DNA of 52,720 bases, from contig JAFGAV010000005.1 of NCBI GenBank assembly GCA_016933515.1, positions 1 to 52,720 on the forward strand. Direction: 5' to 3'. The notes beneath the pieces were generated by a model that saw nothing but the letters and a program-made list of their open reading frames with translations, had not been told where the DNA came from and ran no database searches. Each line of letters opens with the position of its first letter. Position 1 is the stretch's first letter. Position numbers and translations under genes: made by a program. This stretch comes from Candidatus Aminicenantota bacterium (GTDB lineage Bacteria > Acidobacteriota > Aminicenantia > Aminicenantales > JAFGAV01). This document shows, piece by piece, positions 26,439-36,254 of the stretch.

Positions 26439-29006
26439 TCACCGCAGGTGAAGAACGATTGTCCGGGACAGAAAACGGCCCTGAGGGCCGGAAGGAAATT
26501 CGATTCTCAGGCCGCCGGTCTCGAGCGCGGCGCCTTCGACCGAGAGAACGAGCCTGAGACCGGCTGCGGGAAGGACGTAGGATTCCCCGGCGCAGCCCCA
26601 AACCTTAATCTCCAGGCGGCGCTCGTCTCCTTGGAAGCTTTCGATGCGCAGGCCGCGGCTCGGCGACCCGATCTCCGGACGAGCCTCGGGAGGGAAGATC
26701 TCCACGAAAGGCGGCGCGTCGTATTCCAGAATGTCCGAGCCGGAGGAGGAAAACCTCGTTTCCGCCCTCACCGCCCGCTCCGAGCGGCCATCGACGAAAG
26801 GAACGGACGCGCCGTTGAGCCGGACCTCACGGACCCGCCGGCCGGGACCGAAGGCCGGAGCCGCGGCCACGGTCCATCCCTCTCCCCCCCGGCTTGTGAC
26901 CCGGAGGGTGATTCCGTCTTGGCCGCGCCGGTACTCGATATCGAAACGGGCTGCCGCGGCTCGGATCCCCTCGAGCGAAACCTCCTGCCAGCCTGCGGGA
27001 AAAGACGGCCGAAAAACGAGCGTCTTGGATCGGGCGTCGACCTCCAGCCCCATCATCCCCTTGACGAGGGGCAGGGCGACGCCGCCGGTCGAAAACCCCT
27101 GGTGGGCGACCGCTTCCGTCAGCCAGATGTTCCGAGCGCCCGAATACAGCTCCGCGACCGTTCCGAGTCCGTTGTCGAACGTGTGACGGACATTGGCCCG
27201 CAGCGCGGCATAGCCCTGGAGCGGAAAATCGTTGGCGTAAAACGCCGTGGACAGCCATCCGGTGAGAAACGGCCAGACCGCGCCGTAGTTGTAGCTCAGC
27301 GGATCGTAATGCCGGCTTTCCGAGGAGATCATCCGCGCTCCCCAGTCGGTGATGACATCAGGTCGGCCCAGCCGCTCCAGCGTCCTCGTTGCCGCCTCTC
27401 CGCCGCCCATTCCCCAGGCGAGGCCGAACGACGGCCAGGGCGTGACCTCGCGGATCAGGCGACCGTCGGCGTCGAGGGCATAAACATAGAATCCCGCGTC
27501 CGGATCCCAAAACCGCTTCCGGAAAGCGGCGAGCGCCTTCGCCGCCGCGGCTCGCGCCCTCTCCGCCGCGGCTCTGTCGCCCCGGTCGACGGCCAGCCGC
27601 GCCATGGCATCCGCCGCCCGGCACCAGGCCGCGGCCAGAAAGATGTCGGTCTGGATCCCCGTCAGGGAGCCGAACTCGAGAGCGCCCAGCCCGGCCCGGC
27701 GGTTGTCCATGAGCCCGTCCCCGTCGGCGTCCGTGCTCAGACACCAGGCGAAGGCTTTTTTGAGCGACGGCCAACTGTCGCGGAGAAAAGACGCGTCGCC
27801 CGAAGAACGGACGTAATCCTCCGCGGCGGCGATGAAGAGCGGCGTGGTGTCGGCGTGAATGTAGGCGTAAGGATAATCTTCGAACCAGCGGATGAGGGCC
27901 GCCGACTGGGAGACTTCATGGGCCATCTTTCCGTCGGCGCGCTGCCACCGCCGCGTGAAGGCCAGGACGTCGCGCACGGTCTCGAAAGCGCCCATGCCCG
28001 TCAGGCTGAACGCGTTCATATAAGCGTCACCCCCGAAAAACCAGCCGAAACCGGGTCTTCCCGACGTGCCCGACAAACCCAGACCGGCCACCAATCCCCG
28101 GCCGAGATCGGGATTGTCCACGACGAGGTTGTCGTAAGCCGCCTTGGCCCACTCCCAGGCGAGGTTGATTTCCGGATCGGGTGTGCGGATTCGGAGCGTC
28201 GCCTTGCGGAGGGAACGGAAATGCTCCTCCGCCCGGCGGACGCATTGCTCCGGTTCGGCGGCCAGGCTCCCATAGGCCGATTTCACCGTCTCCCGGTCTC
28301 CCCTCCCCCCGGCCAGGACGAGGGGGATATATTTGTCCCTGACCTCGCCGGGATCGGAGACGACGATCAGAAACTCATGGGGCGCGTCGGACAGCATGTG
28401 GGCCGGCGGGGAGGAGACGCGGCGGGCGGCCGGCGAGCCGACGAAGGCGTGGTTTCTGCGCGTCGGCTCGGAAAGGAGATAGGCCTTAAGCTCCTCGTCC
28501 CAGGAGGCAGACTGCCCCCCCAGCCCCGCCGGCCACATGGGTTCGAGCACGGGCAGGAAGCGGCAAACCACGGTCAGGGGTTCGAGCGAATCCACGGCCA
28601 GAAGGATGACGGCGCCGGGCTCGTCGACCGCGACCGCGAACACGGCCCGCACGGTGAACGCTTGATGAACGTAGGTCAGGGTCGTGGCCGCGGGCGTTGC
28701 GGCGATCGTGCTCACGATATCGCGGCCGGGAATCGGAGTCGTGCTCGTCCTCAGCAGAAAGGACAGCTCGAAATTCCTCACCAACTTCAAAGGATACGCC
28801 CAAGCCTCGAACGTCCCGCTCTCCGTCCCCAGCACGGCGAACCGGCGGCCGGCCTTGTCGAAATACGCGTCGGGCCGCGCCCCGCGACGAAGCATGATGT
28901 CGCACGGCTCGAGGTCGAATCGCGGCACGAGACCGTCCAGGGCCGCGAGGAGCGGCGAGGACAGGAGGAAGGCCAAGGACAGGACGGTGGAGATCGCGCG
29001 TTTCAT
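26439..29006 (-). CDS. Secreted (alpha/alpha)6-barrel glycosidase, amylo-alpha-1,6-glucosidase/debranching-like
   Basis: Signal MKRAISTVLSLAFLLSSPLLAA; FFGGDAYMNAFSLTGMGAFETVRDVLAFTRRWQRADGKMAHEV, DADGDGLMDNR, SYNYGAVWPFLTGW. Confidence 0.8.
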   Translation of the reverse strand: MKRAISTVLSLAFLLSSPLLAALDGLVPRFDLEPCDIMLRRGARPDAYFDKAGRRFAVLGTESGTFEAWAYPLKLVRNFELSFLLRTSTTPIPGRDIVSTIAATPAATTLTYVHQAFTVRAVFAVAVDEPGAVILLAVDSLEPLTVVCRFLPVLEPMWPAGLGGQSASWDEELKAYLLSEPTRRNHAFVGSPAARRVSSPPAHMLSDAPHEFLIVVSDPGEVRDKYIPLVLAGGRGDRETVKSAYGSLAAEPEQCVRRAEEHFRSLRKATLRIRTPDPEINLAWEWAKAAYDNLVVDNPDLGRGLVAGLGLSGTSGRPGFGWFFGGDAYMNAFSLTGMGAFETVRDVLAFTRRWQRADGKMAHEVSQSAALIRWFEDYPYAYIHADTTPLFIAAAEDYVRSSGDASFLRDSWPSLKKAFAWCLSTDADGDGLMDNRRAGLGALEFGSLTGIQTDIFLAAAWCRAADAMARLAVDRGDRAAAERARAAAAKALAAFRKRFWDPDAGFYVYALDADGRLIREVTPWPSFGLAWGMGGGEAATRTLERLGRPDVITDWGARMISSESRHYDPLSYNYGAVWPFLTGWLSTAFYANDFPLQGYAALRANVRHTFDNGLGTVAELYSGARNIWLTEAVAHQGFSTGGVALPLVKGMMGLEVDARSKTLVFRPSFPAGWQEVSLEGIRAAAARFDIEYRRGQDGITLRVTSRGGEGWTVAAAPAFGPGRRVREVRLNGASVPFVDGRSERAVRAETRFSSSGSDILEYDAPPFVEIFPPEARPEIGSPSRGLRIESFQGDERRLEIKVWGCAGESYVLPAAGLRLVLSVEGAALETGGLRIEFPSGPQGRFLSRTIVLHLR

Positions 29007-30253
29007 GTCCCCGGCTCCCCGAGAAGCGAGGCCTTCCATCGCGACTCGAGTTCGGCTACGGAATATCCGAACGTTTTTTCGAAAGACCCGACGCCGTCCT
29101 TCTCCGGCGACAGGAGCCAGGCTTTAAGCTTCGCCGGGCCGTGGCTTCGGATCAGATAATCGACCACCGTGGCGGCCTCCAGGGAGTAGGCCTTGCGCCG
29201 GCGCGACCGGAAGGCCGCGCCTTCCCGAATGAGCTTGGCCAGAGGGATGCATTCCTTTGAGCCGAGAATGTCTTTCATCATCTCTCCGGGAGAAGCGAGA
29301 AGCGGCCAGCGGGGGGTGAGAACCCGATAATAAAAAATGTAATCTCCGATTCCCTCTTGAAGAAAGGGCGGAATGGGCTTGTAACCGTCAAAAAAAGCCT
29401 TCCGCAAATCCGCCTTGCCCTGGAGAGGTTCGGCCGCCAGCGGGGCGGCATCGAAACTTCCCAGGAAGAGGGCGGCATGGGCGATTTCATGATGAAGAAC
29501 GGCTAGGGAGAGGGCGTTGAGGTAAAGAACGTCGATGCGAGCCGTCAGGCGTCCCGCGCCCTTGTCCGCCCCTTCGGAGAGAATGGTCGCTCCGAAGCTC
29601 ATCGCGCCCATGGTTTTATTGAACTTTTTTCCCGCCGAAGCCCGTCCGGGATGCAGAAAAACCGAAATCTTTCCCGCAGAGGGGATGTCGTTTTCCGGGG
29701 CTGAGCCCGGCGGGCGCGGGACGTGAAGAACCTCGGCGTTCTCCAGGGCCTCGCTTCTCATGTCCAAGCCGGCCAGGATGGCGGACAGCGCTTCCTCGGA
29801 GGAAGCGGCGAGGAACTCCGCGTCTTCCTCAGCCCGGCTGCCGGGCCGGTAGAAAAACACAAAGCGGTCTGAGACTGCGGCCCTCCAAGAATCCAGAGCC
29901 CCCGGTTTTCCTTTATCAGCCCGCTGCTCGAAATAATCGAACATTCCGCCGCCAAAATCGAGGACATCGGGCCCGACCTGCTTGGCGAGAAGGGCGCGCA
30001 ATTCGGCCGTCGATCCGGCCCGATAGAGCGGATCCATCTCCGCTTCGGAGCATAGAGAGCGGAGATAATCGAAAAGAGGCGGCGTAAGCTTGCGGAGATA
30101 AGCCGCTTCGACGTCGTCCAAACCGTCGGCTCCGATGAGCCGTTCGATAAGAACGGCCGCGTGATCCGGGCCCGCGCCCGCCGCGGAATGAGGAAAGACC
30201 ACAAGGAACAATGCGCCAAGCAAGGTCAAAACGCCTCCGCGTCGATGGATCAT
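29003..30253 (-). CDS. Secreted putative zinc metallopeptidase (gluzincin/peptidase MA-like)
   Basis: Signal peptide; HExxH in LAVLHHEIAHAALFLGSF, downstream LQEGIGDYIFYY; start overlaps GH gene (4 nt). Confidence 0.7.
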   Translation of the reverse strand: MIHRRGGVLTLLGALFLVVFPHSAAGAGPDHAAVLIERLIGADGLDDVEAAYLRKLTPPLFDYLRSLCSEAEMDPLYRAGSTAELRALLAKQVGPDVLDFGGGMFDYFEQRADKGKPGALDSWRAAVSDRFVFFYRPGSRAEEDAEFLAASSEEALSAILAGLDMRSEALENAEVLHVPRPPGSAPENDIPSAGKISVFLHPGRASAGKKFNKTMGAMSFGATILSEGADKGAGRLTARIDVLYLNALSLAVLHHEIAHAALFLGSFDAAPLAAEPLQGKADLRKAFFDGYKPIPPFLQEGIGDYIFYYRVLTPRWPLLASPGEMMKDILGSKECIPLAKLIREGAAFRSRRRKAYSLEAATVVDYLIRSHGPAKLKAWLLSPEKDGVGSFEKTFGYSVAELESRWKASLLGEPGT

Positions 30254-30431
30254 GTTTCTCTCCTGCCCCCGTACCGATAGTATCCCGCCGTCCCGCCGGA
30301 ATCAATAGCCGCGCGCGGCGGCGCCGGAGGCGCGGCTCGGGAAAGGAAAGGTAGCCGAAAAAGTCCACCTGCCTTATACTGGCCTTCGGCGCACGGTGAC
30401 AACACCGAAAAGAAAATCCGCCAGGCTAAGG

Positions 30432-31772
30432 ATGATGAAAAAGCCCAACAGTCTCGAACGCCGGCTGGGGCTCTTCCCGGTGACGAATATCGTCGTCGCC
30501 AACATGATCGGCGCAGGGATTTTCACCACCTCCGGCCTGCTCATGGAGCAGCTCCGCCATCCCCTGCTGCTTCTGGGGCTGTGGGCCGTCGGCGGCCTCA
30601 TCGCCCTGGCCGGCGCTTTTTCCTACAGCGAGCTCGGCGCGGCCTTTCCGCACGCCGGAGGAGAATACCTCTTCCTCTCCCGCTTGTATCATCCCCTTCT
30701 GGGTTTTCTCAGCGGCTGGGTGTCTTTCTTCGTGGGTTTCTCGGCGCCCATCGCCGCCGCGGCCATCGGCCTGACGGAATACCTGGCCCGGGCTTTTCCG
30801 GAGATCCTGAATGTCGCGGGAATTCCGGGCGCCTTGATGATGAGGCTTTACGCCTTGTCGGCCATCCTCCTTTTTACTCTCCTTCATCTTCAGGGACTCC
30901 GCTGGGGGGCACGTATCCAGAACATTCTCACCGCCCTCAAAGTCGGCTTGATCGCGGCGCTCCTCATCGCCGGTCTGACGCGAAGCGGCGGCGACTGGTC
31001 CCACTTCACCGCCGCCGGATCGTTCCGCTTCGACCTCGGCGGCTGGAAGGTCATCGGACTGTCGCTGATGTGGATTCTGTTTTCCTACAGCGGCTGGAAC
31101 GCCGCGGCCTACATCGGATCGGAAGTCCTCGACCCGGCCCGAAACATCCCCCGCTCCCTGCTGATGGGGACGGGGGCGGTCATTCTTCTTTATGCCGGCT
31201 TGAACGTTTTCTACATCTACGCCCTTCCGGCGGCGGAGATGAGCGGCGTCATTCCCGTGGGCAGCCTGGCCGCCGGCCGCCTGTTCGGCGCTTCTTCAAC
31301 CCGGCTCATCACTCTGCTCATCGCCTTCGCCCAGTTCTCATCCCTGAGCGCCTTCATCCTCCTCGGCCCACGGGTGTATTATTCCATGGCCCGGGACGGG
31401 CTGTTCTTCAAGAAAGTGGCCGAGGTCCATCCGCGCCGCCGTGTGCCCTCGACGTCCATCCTGCTCCAGGCGGCCATCGCCGGGGTCATCGTCTTCTCGG
31501 GATCCTTCGACCAGATTTTGACCTACATGGGATTTTCGCTCGGGATCTTTCCTCTTCTGGCCGTCCTGGGCGTCTTTGTCTTGAGACGCCGGCAAAAGCC
31601 GCCTTACCGCATGCCGGGATTCCCCGTCTTCCCCTTAATCTACCTCTTGGCCGGGGTTTCGATCCTCGCCCTGGGATTCATGGAGCGGCCGGTCCCCTCT
31701 TCGATCGCCCTGCTGACCGTCGCCCTGGGTGTTCCGGCGTATTTCGTCTTTCGGCGGACGGCGTCATCCTGA
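30432..31772 (+). CDS. APC-family amino acid permease
   Basis: LGLFPVTNIVVANMIGAGIFTTSGLL and ~12 TM segments; GTG at 30396 is an alternative start. Confidence 0.88.
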   Translation: MMKKPNSLERRLGLFPVTNIVVANMIGAGIFTTSGLLMEQLRHPLLLLGLWAVGGLIALAGAFSYSELGAAFPHAGGEYLFLSRLYHPLLGFLSGWVSFFVGFSAPIAAAAIGLTEYLARAFPEILNVAGIPGALMMRLYALSAILLFTLLHLQGLRWGARIQNILTALKVGLIAALLIAGLTRSGGDWSHFTAAGSFRFDLGGWKVIGLSLMWILFSYSGWNAAAYIGSEVLDPARNIPRSLLMGTGAVILLYAGLNVFYIYALPAAEMSGVIPVGSLAAGRLFGASSTRLITLLIAFAQFSSLSAFILLGPRVYYSMARDGLFFKKVAEVHPRRRVPSTSILLQAAIAGVIVFSGSFDQILTYMGFSLGIFPLLAVLGVFVLRRRQKPPYRMPGFPVFPLIYLLAGVSILALGFMERPVPSSIALLTVALGVPAYFVFRRTASS

Positions 31773-31856
31773 CAGCGCCGCCTCAGCCGGAGTCGGACCT
31801 CAACGTCCGCCTACGAAACTCCTTGTCCCGGCTCGTGGAGCGGCGCGCTTGAAGCC

Positions 31857-32429
31857 TCAGCCCTGGAAGCGGTTGAAGAAGGCGATCTCTTCCAGAGCCT
31901 TCCTTTTTCGCTCTTTTCCTTCCCGAGGCTCGGCCGTTCCCATAGCGATCAGTCCGGCGATCTTGTACCTCTTGGAGATGCGGAAAAACCGCCGCGTCCG
32001 GCGGGTGTTGAACCAGCCGATCCAACAGGTGCCGAGGCCCAGCTCCGCGGCCCGGAGAACCAGGTGCTCTCCGGCGATGCCGGCATCGATCAGCTGGAAC
32101 GGGATGCCCTGGATCCGCTGTCCCAGCCTGTGGGTCCTGAATTCCGTCTTGGAAAGGATGAGAACGATCACCGGCGCGCGCTCGGCGAAGCGGGTGGGAC
32201 CGTAGAGGCCGCCGAACGCTTCACGGCAGAAGGCGTCTTTGACCTGAGGGTCGTCGATAACGACGAACCGCCAGGGCTGAGCGTTCTCGGCCGAGGGAGC
32301 GAGGCGGGCGGCCTCAAGACAGGCGACAATCTTGTCCCTCTCCACGGGCGCGTCCAGAAAGCGTCGGACGCTCCGGCGCCGTTCCATGATTTTCAGCAAG
32401 GGCGAACTCGCGCTCTCCGTTTTTTTCAT
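31857..32429 (-). CDS. Nitroreductase family protein
   Basis: 190 aa; RRSVRRFLDAPVERDKIVACLEAARLAPSAENAQPWRFVVID, LGLGTCWIGWF. Confidence 0.9.
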   Translation of the reverse strand: MKKTESASSPLLKIMERRRSVRRFLDAPVERDKIVACLEAARLAPSAENAQPWRFVVIDDPQVKDAFCREAFGGLYGPTRFAERAPVIVLILSKTEFRTHRLGQRIQGIPFQLIDAGIAGEHLVLRAAELGLGTCWIGWFNTRRTRRFFRISKRYKIAGLIAMGTAEPREGKERKRKALEEIAFFNRFQG

Positions 32430-32647
32430 GGACCTTCTCCCGGACCCATTCTATTTTTTATGGCCTCGCTGTTCAATCCCGCTTCCCTCGATACGCGACG
32501 GGGGGCGGGGACGGGCGGGCGCGGCGCCCGGAATCGCCGGCGAGCTTCCGCGGGCCCGGCCGGATTTGCGGCCGGGCGGTTCTTCTGCTATAGTGGAAAC
32601 GCGTCGGCTCGGAGGCGCACAACACACTTCCTCAGGAGGGATCGAAA

Positions 32648-33679
32648 ATGAGAAAAACCGCGGTCTTTGGGCTGTCCGTTCTGCTCATTGTCACTGCCTT
32701 TTGGGCCTGCAAGCCGAAAGCGGGAGGAGTAGCCGCCAAATCCCAGGATCTCTTGTCTCTGCTTCCCCAGGATGTCCAAGGCGTCCTCGTCATCGACGTC
32801 CAAAACGGCATGAAAATCGAAACCGTCGCCGACTTCATGAACAAAGCCCAGGAAGAGGAGGAGTTCAAGGAGTTCATCGGGAAGACGGGCATCGACCCCC
32901 GGACGGACATCCGCTTCCTGGCCGTCGGACTGAAAATGGGCGGCGAAAAGCAGGAAGGCGTAGGCGTCGTCAACCTGGACTACGACCGCGAGGCGCTTCT
33001 GGCGGCCATGAGCAAGGACGGAGAGGTCGGGAAAGCCGACTACAAGGGCGTGACGATCTACACCCCTCCGAGCGACTCCGAGGGCGAGGAGGAAGCCGAG
33101 GCCGAAGAGATGCGGATCGCTTTTCTTGACGAGGCCAACATCGCCGCCGGATCGCCCGCCCTCCTCGAAGCGGTCATCGACGTCTTCCAAGGAAGCCAGC
33201 CCGGCGTGACCAAGAACACCGAACTCATGCCCCTCGTTCGGGAAGCCAAGAAAACCTCGCTCGTCTGGGGCGTTTTTCTTGTTCCCGCCGAAGCCCTGAA
33301 AGAAACAGCCGGACAGGTCCCGATGCTGGGCAATATGGACGCCATCCAGTCCGTCCTGATGGCCATCGACTACAAAAACGAAAACGTCGTTATGGAGTTC
33401 AAGGGCAAGGGAACGGACGAAGCCAAGCTCAAACAGATCGGGGACGCGCTCACCGGAATCAAGGGACTGGGGGGCATGATCGCCCAGGAGAAGCCTGAAA
33501 TCGGCGAGCTCCTCAATAAAATCGAAATCACCTCTGGCAAGGACTTCGTCATGATCTCCGCCGTCTTGCCCGAAGAACTGATTAAAAAGCTTGCGGCCAT
33601 GGCCGAGGAAGCCGCCCCCAAAGCGGAACCCGAGATTTTCGAGGAACCGACCGAGGAGCTGCCGCCCGACCTGCAGTAG
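32648..33679 (+). CDS. Putative lipoprotein of unknown function
   Basis: 343 aa; signal with lipobox-like VTAFWAC; acidic C-terminus. Confidence 0.7.
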   Translation: MRKTAVFGLSVLLIVTAFWACKPKAGGVAAKSQDLLSLLPQDVQGVLVIDVQNGMKIETVADFMNKAQEEEEFKEFIGKTGIDPRTDIRFLAVGLKMGGEKQEGVGVVNLDYDREALLAAMSKDGEVGKADYKGVTIYTPPSDSEGEEEAEAEEMRIAFLDEANIAAGSPALLEAVIDVFQGSQPGVTKNTELMPLVREAKKTSLVWGVFLVPAEALKETAGQVPMLGNMDAIQSVLMAIDYKNENVVMEFKGKGTDEAKLKQIGDALTGIKGLGGMIAQEKPEIGELLNKIEITSGKDFVMISAVLPEELIKKLAAMAEEAAPKAEPEIFEEPTEELPPDLQ

Positions 33680-33683
33680 CGCT

Positions 33684-34463
33684 TCAGTTTTCGGTCACAT
33701 ACTCCTTTTGGGAAAAGACCAGCCCGGCCGCGGCCAGGAAAACGACGGTTAAACCCGCAAGAATGAGGACCGCGAAGAGGGGCGGGCTGGGCTCGAGCAT
33801 CAGTCGCAGGAAGGAAAAGGTTTGTCCCGGCGGCTGGGGAATGAGCGATTTGACGTAGTGGGCGATGGCCAGCTTCTGGGTCAGGCCCGGAAAAAAGGCG
33901 ATCACGTTTTCCCATCCGAAACAGAACAGCAGTCCGAAGAAAATCGCCCTTTTGACGAACGTCCCCATCAGGGTGAACAGGGACAGATAACAGAGCAGGC
34001 TGAGGTCCAAAACCGCCGAATCTCTTGCGACCGAAAGCCAGGCCGACGGATCGCCGGCCCTCTCGATTTTCAGGATCAGAAATGAACCGAAAAGGCCGAT
34101 GTTCAGCACCGCCAGCGCATGGCCGGCCGAGGCCGCGAATTTCCCCAGGACCGCTGCCGGCCGCGACAGAGGCCGGGTGAGCAGATAGGCCAAGGTCCGC
34201 CCTTCGACCTCCTCGAGGACGACGGACGTCCCGAAGAAAAGCGCCAGCATCAACACCAGAAACTGGACATAAAAAGGAAGGATGACGTTGGAGTAGAAAA
34301 ATTCTCCCGAAAAGCCGCGCGGAGCGATCGAAAGGGCATGGCGCATCCTGAAGAGCAGGGAAAGCAGCACGGGAACGAGGCCCAGGGCGAAAAAGACTTT
34401 CGTCCTTTTGGCTCTCCGCCCCAGGCCGAAAAAGAAAACGGCGGCTCTCCATGCGGCTCTCAT
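33684..34463 (-). CDS. ABC transporter permease (ABC-2 type)
   Basis: GTSVVLEEVEGRTLAYLLTRPLSRPAAVLGKF plus multiple TM; directly after ATPase gene. Confidence 0.82.
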   Translation of the reverse strand: MRAAWRAAVFFFGLGRRAKRTKVFFALGLVPVLLSLLFRMRHALSIAPRGFSGEFFYSNVILPFYVQFLVLMLALFFGTSVVLEEVEGRTLAYLLTRPLSRPAAVLGKFAASAGHALAVLNIGLFGSFLILKIERAGDPSAWLSVARDSAVLDLSLLCYLSLFTLMGTFVKRAIFFGLLFCFGWENVIAFFPGLTQKLAIAHYVKSLIPQPPGQTFSFLRLMLEPSPPLFAVLILAGLTVVFLAAAGLVFSQKEYVTEN

Positions 34464-34464
34464 G

Positions 34465-35388
34465 TCATTTCCCCACCAGATAATCGAACACCGCCTGGAG
34501 GTTGTCGTCGGGCGAGGTGATCTCCTCAATCTCCAGATCGAGCTCCACGACGAGGGCCGGCAGTCCGCCGAAGAACAGGTCCCGGTTGTCGGTCTCGAGA
34601 GTCAGGAGCCCGTCGGGGCCGAAGTGAACCTTGAGGACGTGCGGCTCTTCCATCAGCCGGGCGGCGAGCTTTCGCGGCCGGTCGCAACGCAGGGCGACGA
34701 CGTGCGGATGGGCGTCGATGAGATCCCGGATGTCATGGATGTCGCCCGCAGCGATAATCTTTCCCTGATGCAGGAGACGGATATCCCGCGTCAGAGCTTC
34801 GACCTCGGGCAGGACATGGCTGGAGACGAGAATCGTTCTGTTCCCGGCCTTCAGCTCCTTGATCAGCCTGATGATCTTGCGCTTGCCGAGCGGATCCAGG
34901 CCGTTAAGCGGCTCGTCCAAAATCAGGATCTCCGGATCGTGGGCCAGAGCCTGGGCGACTTTCAGCCGCTGGCGCATGCCCCGGCTGTAGCCGCGGATAA
35001 GACGGTTCTCATCGCCCCAGATCTCCACGAGCCGCAGGGCCGATTCCGTCCGGCGCGCCGCTTCCGCGGCGCCGAAACCGTGGAGGCGGAGAAGACCGTC
35101 CAGGAATTGCCGGCCGGTCGTATCCTCGTAGAAGCTGTCGTGCTCGGGACAATAGCCGATCCTGCGGAACAGGGCGGGATTGTTCCAAACCCCTTCCCCG
35201 GCGAGGAGGACGCGGCCCAGGCTGGGCTTGAGCTGTCCGGTGAGAAGCTTCATCAGCGTCGATTTTCCCGCGCCGTTGGGACCCAGAAGCCCCGTGATCC
35301 CCGGCCCGATTTCAAGGCTGACCTCGCTCAGGCCGAGGATGTTGCCGTACCATTTGGACAGCTTCCGGGTTTGGATGACAGGCGTCAT
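34465..35388 (-). CDS. ABC transporter ATP-binding protein
   Basis: GLLGPNGAGKSTLMKLL, YSRGMRQRLKVAQALAHDPEILILDEPLNGLDP. Confidence 0.95.
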   Translation of the reverse strand: MTPVIQTRKLSKWYGNILGLSEVSLEIGPGITGLLGPNGAGKSTLMKLLTGQLKPSLGRVLLAGEGVWNNPALFRRIGYCPEHDSFYEDTTGRQFLDGLLRLHGFGAAEAARRTESALRLVEIWGDENRLIRGYSRGMRQRLKVAQALAHDPEILILDEPLNGLDPLGKRKIIRLIKELKAGNRTILVSSHVLPEVEALTRDIRLLHQGKIIAAGDIHDIRDLIDAHPHVVALRCDRPRKLAARLMEEPHVLKVHFGPDGLLTLETDNRDLFFGGLPALVVELDLEIEEITSPDDNLQAVFDYLVGK

Positions 35389-36254
35389 TTTATGATCGTG
35401 ACTCCGCGGATTCTTCGGTTCATCACCCACGCGCCCGCGGCGACGACCGCGGCCAGGACGACGAACGCATAGACGCTCGGCACCTCCAGGACCGGCTTCG
35501 TTCCGAAGAGCGGCGCGGCCGCGAGTTTGAGATTGGTCTTCACGGACACGAGCCCGACGTAAGGAGTTCGGAAGATGCCCCGCAGGATCTCGGCCAGCAT
35601 GTCCGAGAAGACGTAAATCCCGAAAATGAGAAAAGACGCCGTCCGCCTGTTGCGGCTGAGGGAGGAAAGCAGGAGGCTGTAAGAGGCGAAAAAGACCGCC
35701 GCCGCGGCGGAGTAAACGACGATCGCCAGAGGCAGCCCGGGATGGTCGCGCAGGAGCCCGAAGCTGCCGCTGAAGACGATCTTGAAGACGACGAGCAGCA
35801 GGCCGGGAACGAGCGTCAAGAGAAGAACGAAGAACATGACCACGGCCGCCTTGCCCAGGACGTAATCCCTCTTGGCCAGCGGGCGGGCGAAGTAAAGCTG
35901 CAGGGCGTTGTGCTTCAGGTCGTCGGCCACCAAGCCGGCGGCGCAGAAAATCAGAAGGACGACGGTCATGAACAACACGAAATCGGCCGTCAGGTAGGAG
36001 AGGAAGTATCCGGGAACCACACGGAGGGGCATGGCGCCCTTTCGGACGATCCCCTCGAAGTCCTGGAGCCTCTCCGAAAGGTAGATGCCCGCCAGGAACA
36101 CGAAGGCGGGGAGGAACGACAGGCTGAACGCGAACTTGAAATGCTTCCTCTTGAAGGCCAGACGGATGCCGAGGCGGGCGATGGGTTTCCAGCCCCGTCG
36201 ACGCTCTTCGAGGCGGCCGTCCCAGCGGTGATAGCCCTTCTCCCTGATGCTCAT
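35385..36254 (-). CDS. ABC transporter permease (ABC-2 type)
   Basis: ATG at 36254 overlaps ATPase stop; multiple TM; NALQLYFARPLAKRDYVLGK. Confidence 0.82.
   Translation of the reverse strand: MSIREKGYHRWDGRLEERRRGWKPIARLGIRLAFKRKHFKFAFSLSFLPAFVFLAGIYLSERLQDFEGIVRKGAMPLRVVPGYFLSYLTADFVLFMTVVLLIFCAAGLVADDLKHNALQLYFARPLAKRDYVLGKAAVVMFFVLLLTLVPGLLLVVFKIVFSGSFGLLRDHPGLPLAIVVYSAAAAVFFASYSLLLSSLSRNRRTASFLIFGIYVFSDMLAEILRGIFRTPYVGLVSVKTNLKLAAAPLFGTKPVLEVPSVYAFVVLAAVVAAGAWVMNRRIRGVTIIK

Noticed and set aside
26448-29159. 903-aa plus-strand ORF
   Set aside because: Antisense to the glycosidase gene; no recognisable domain.
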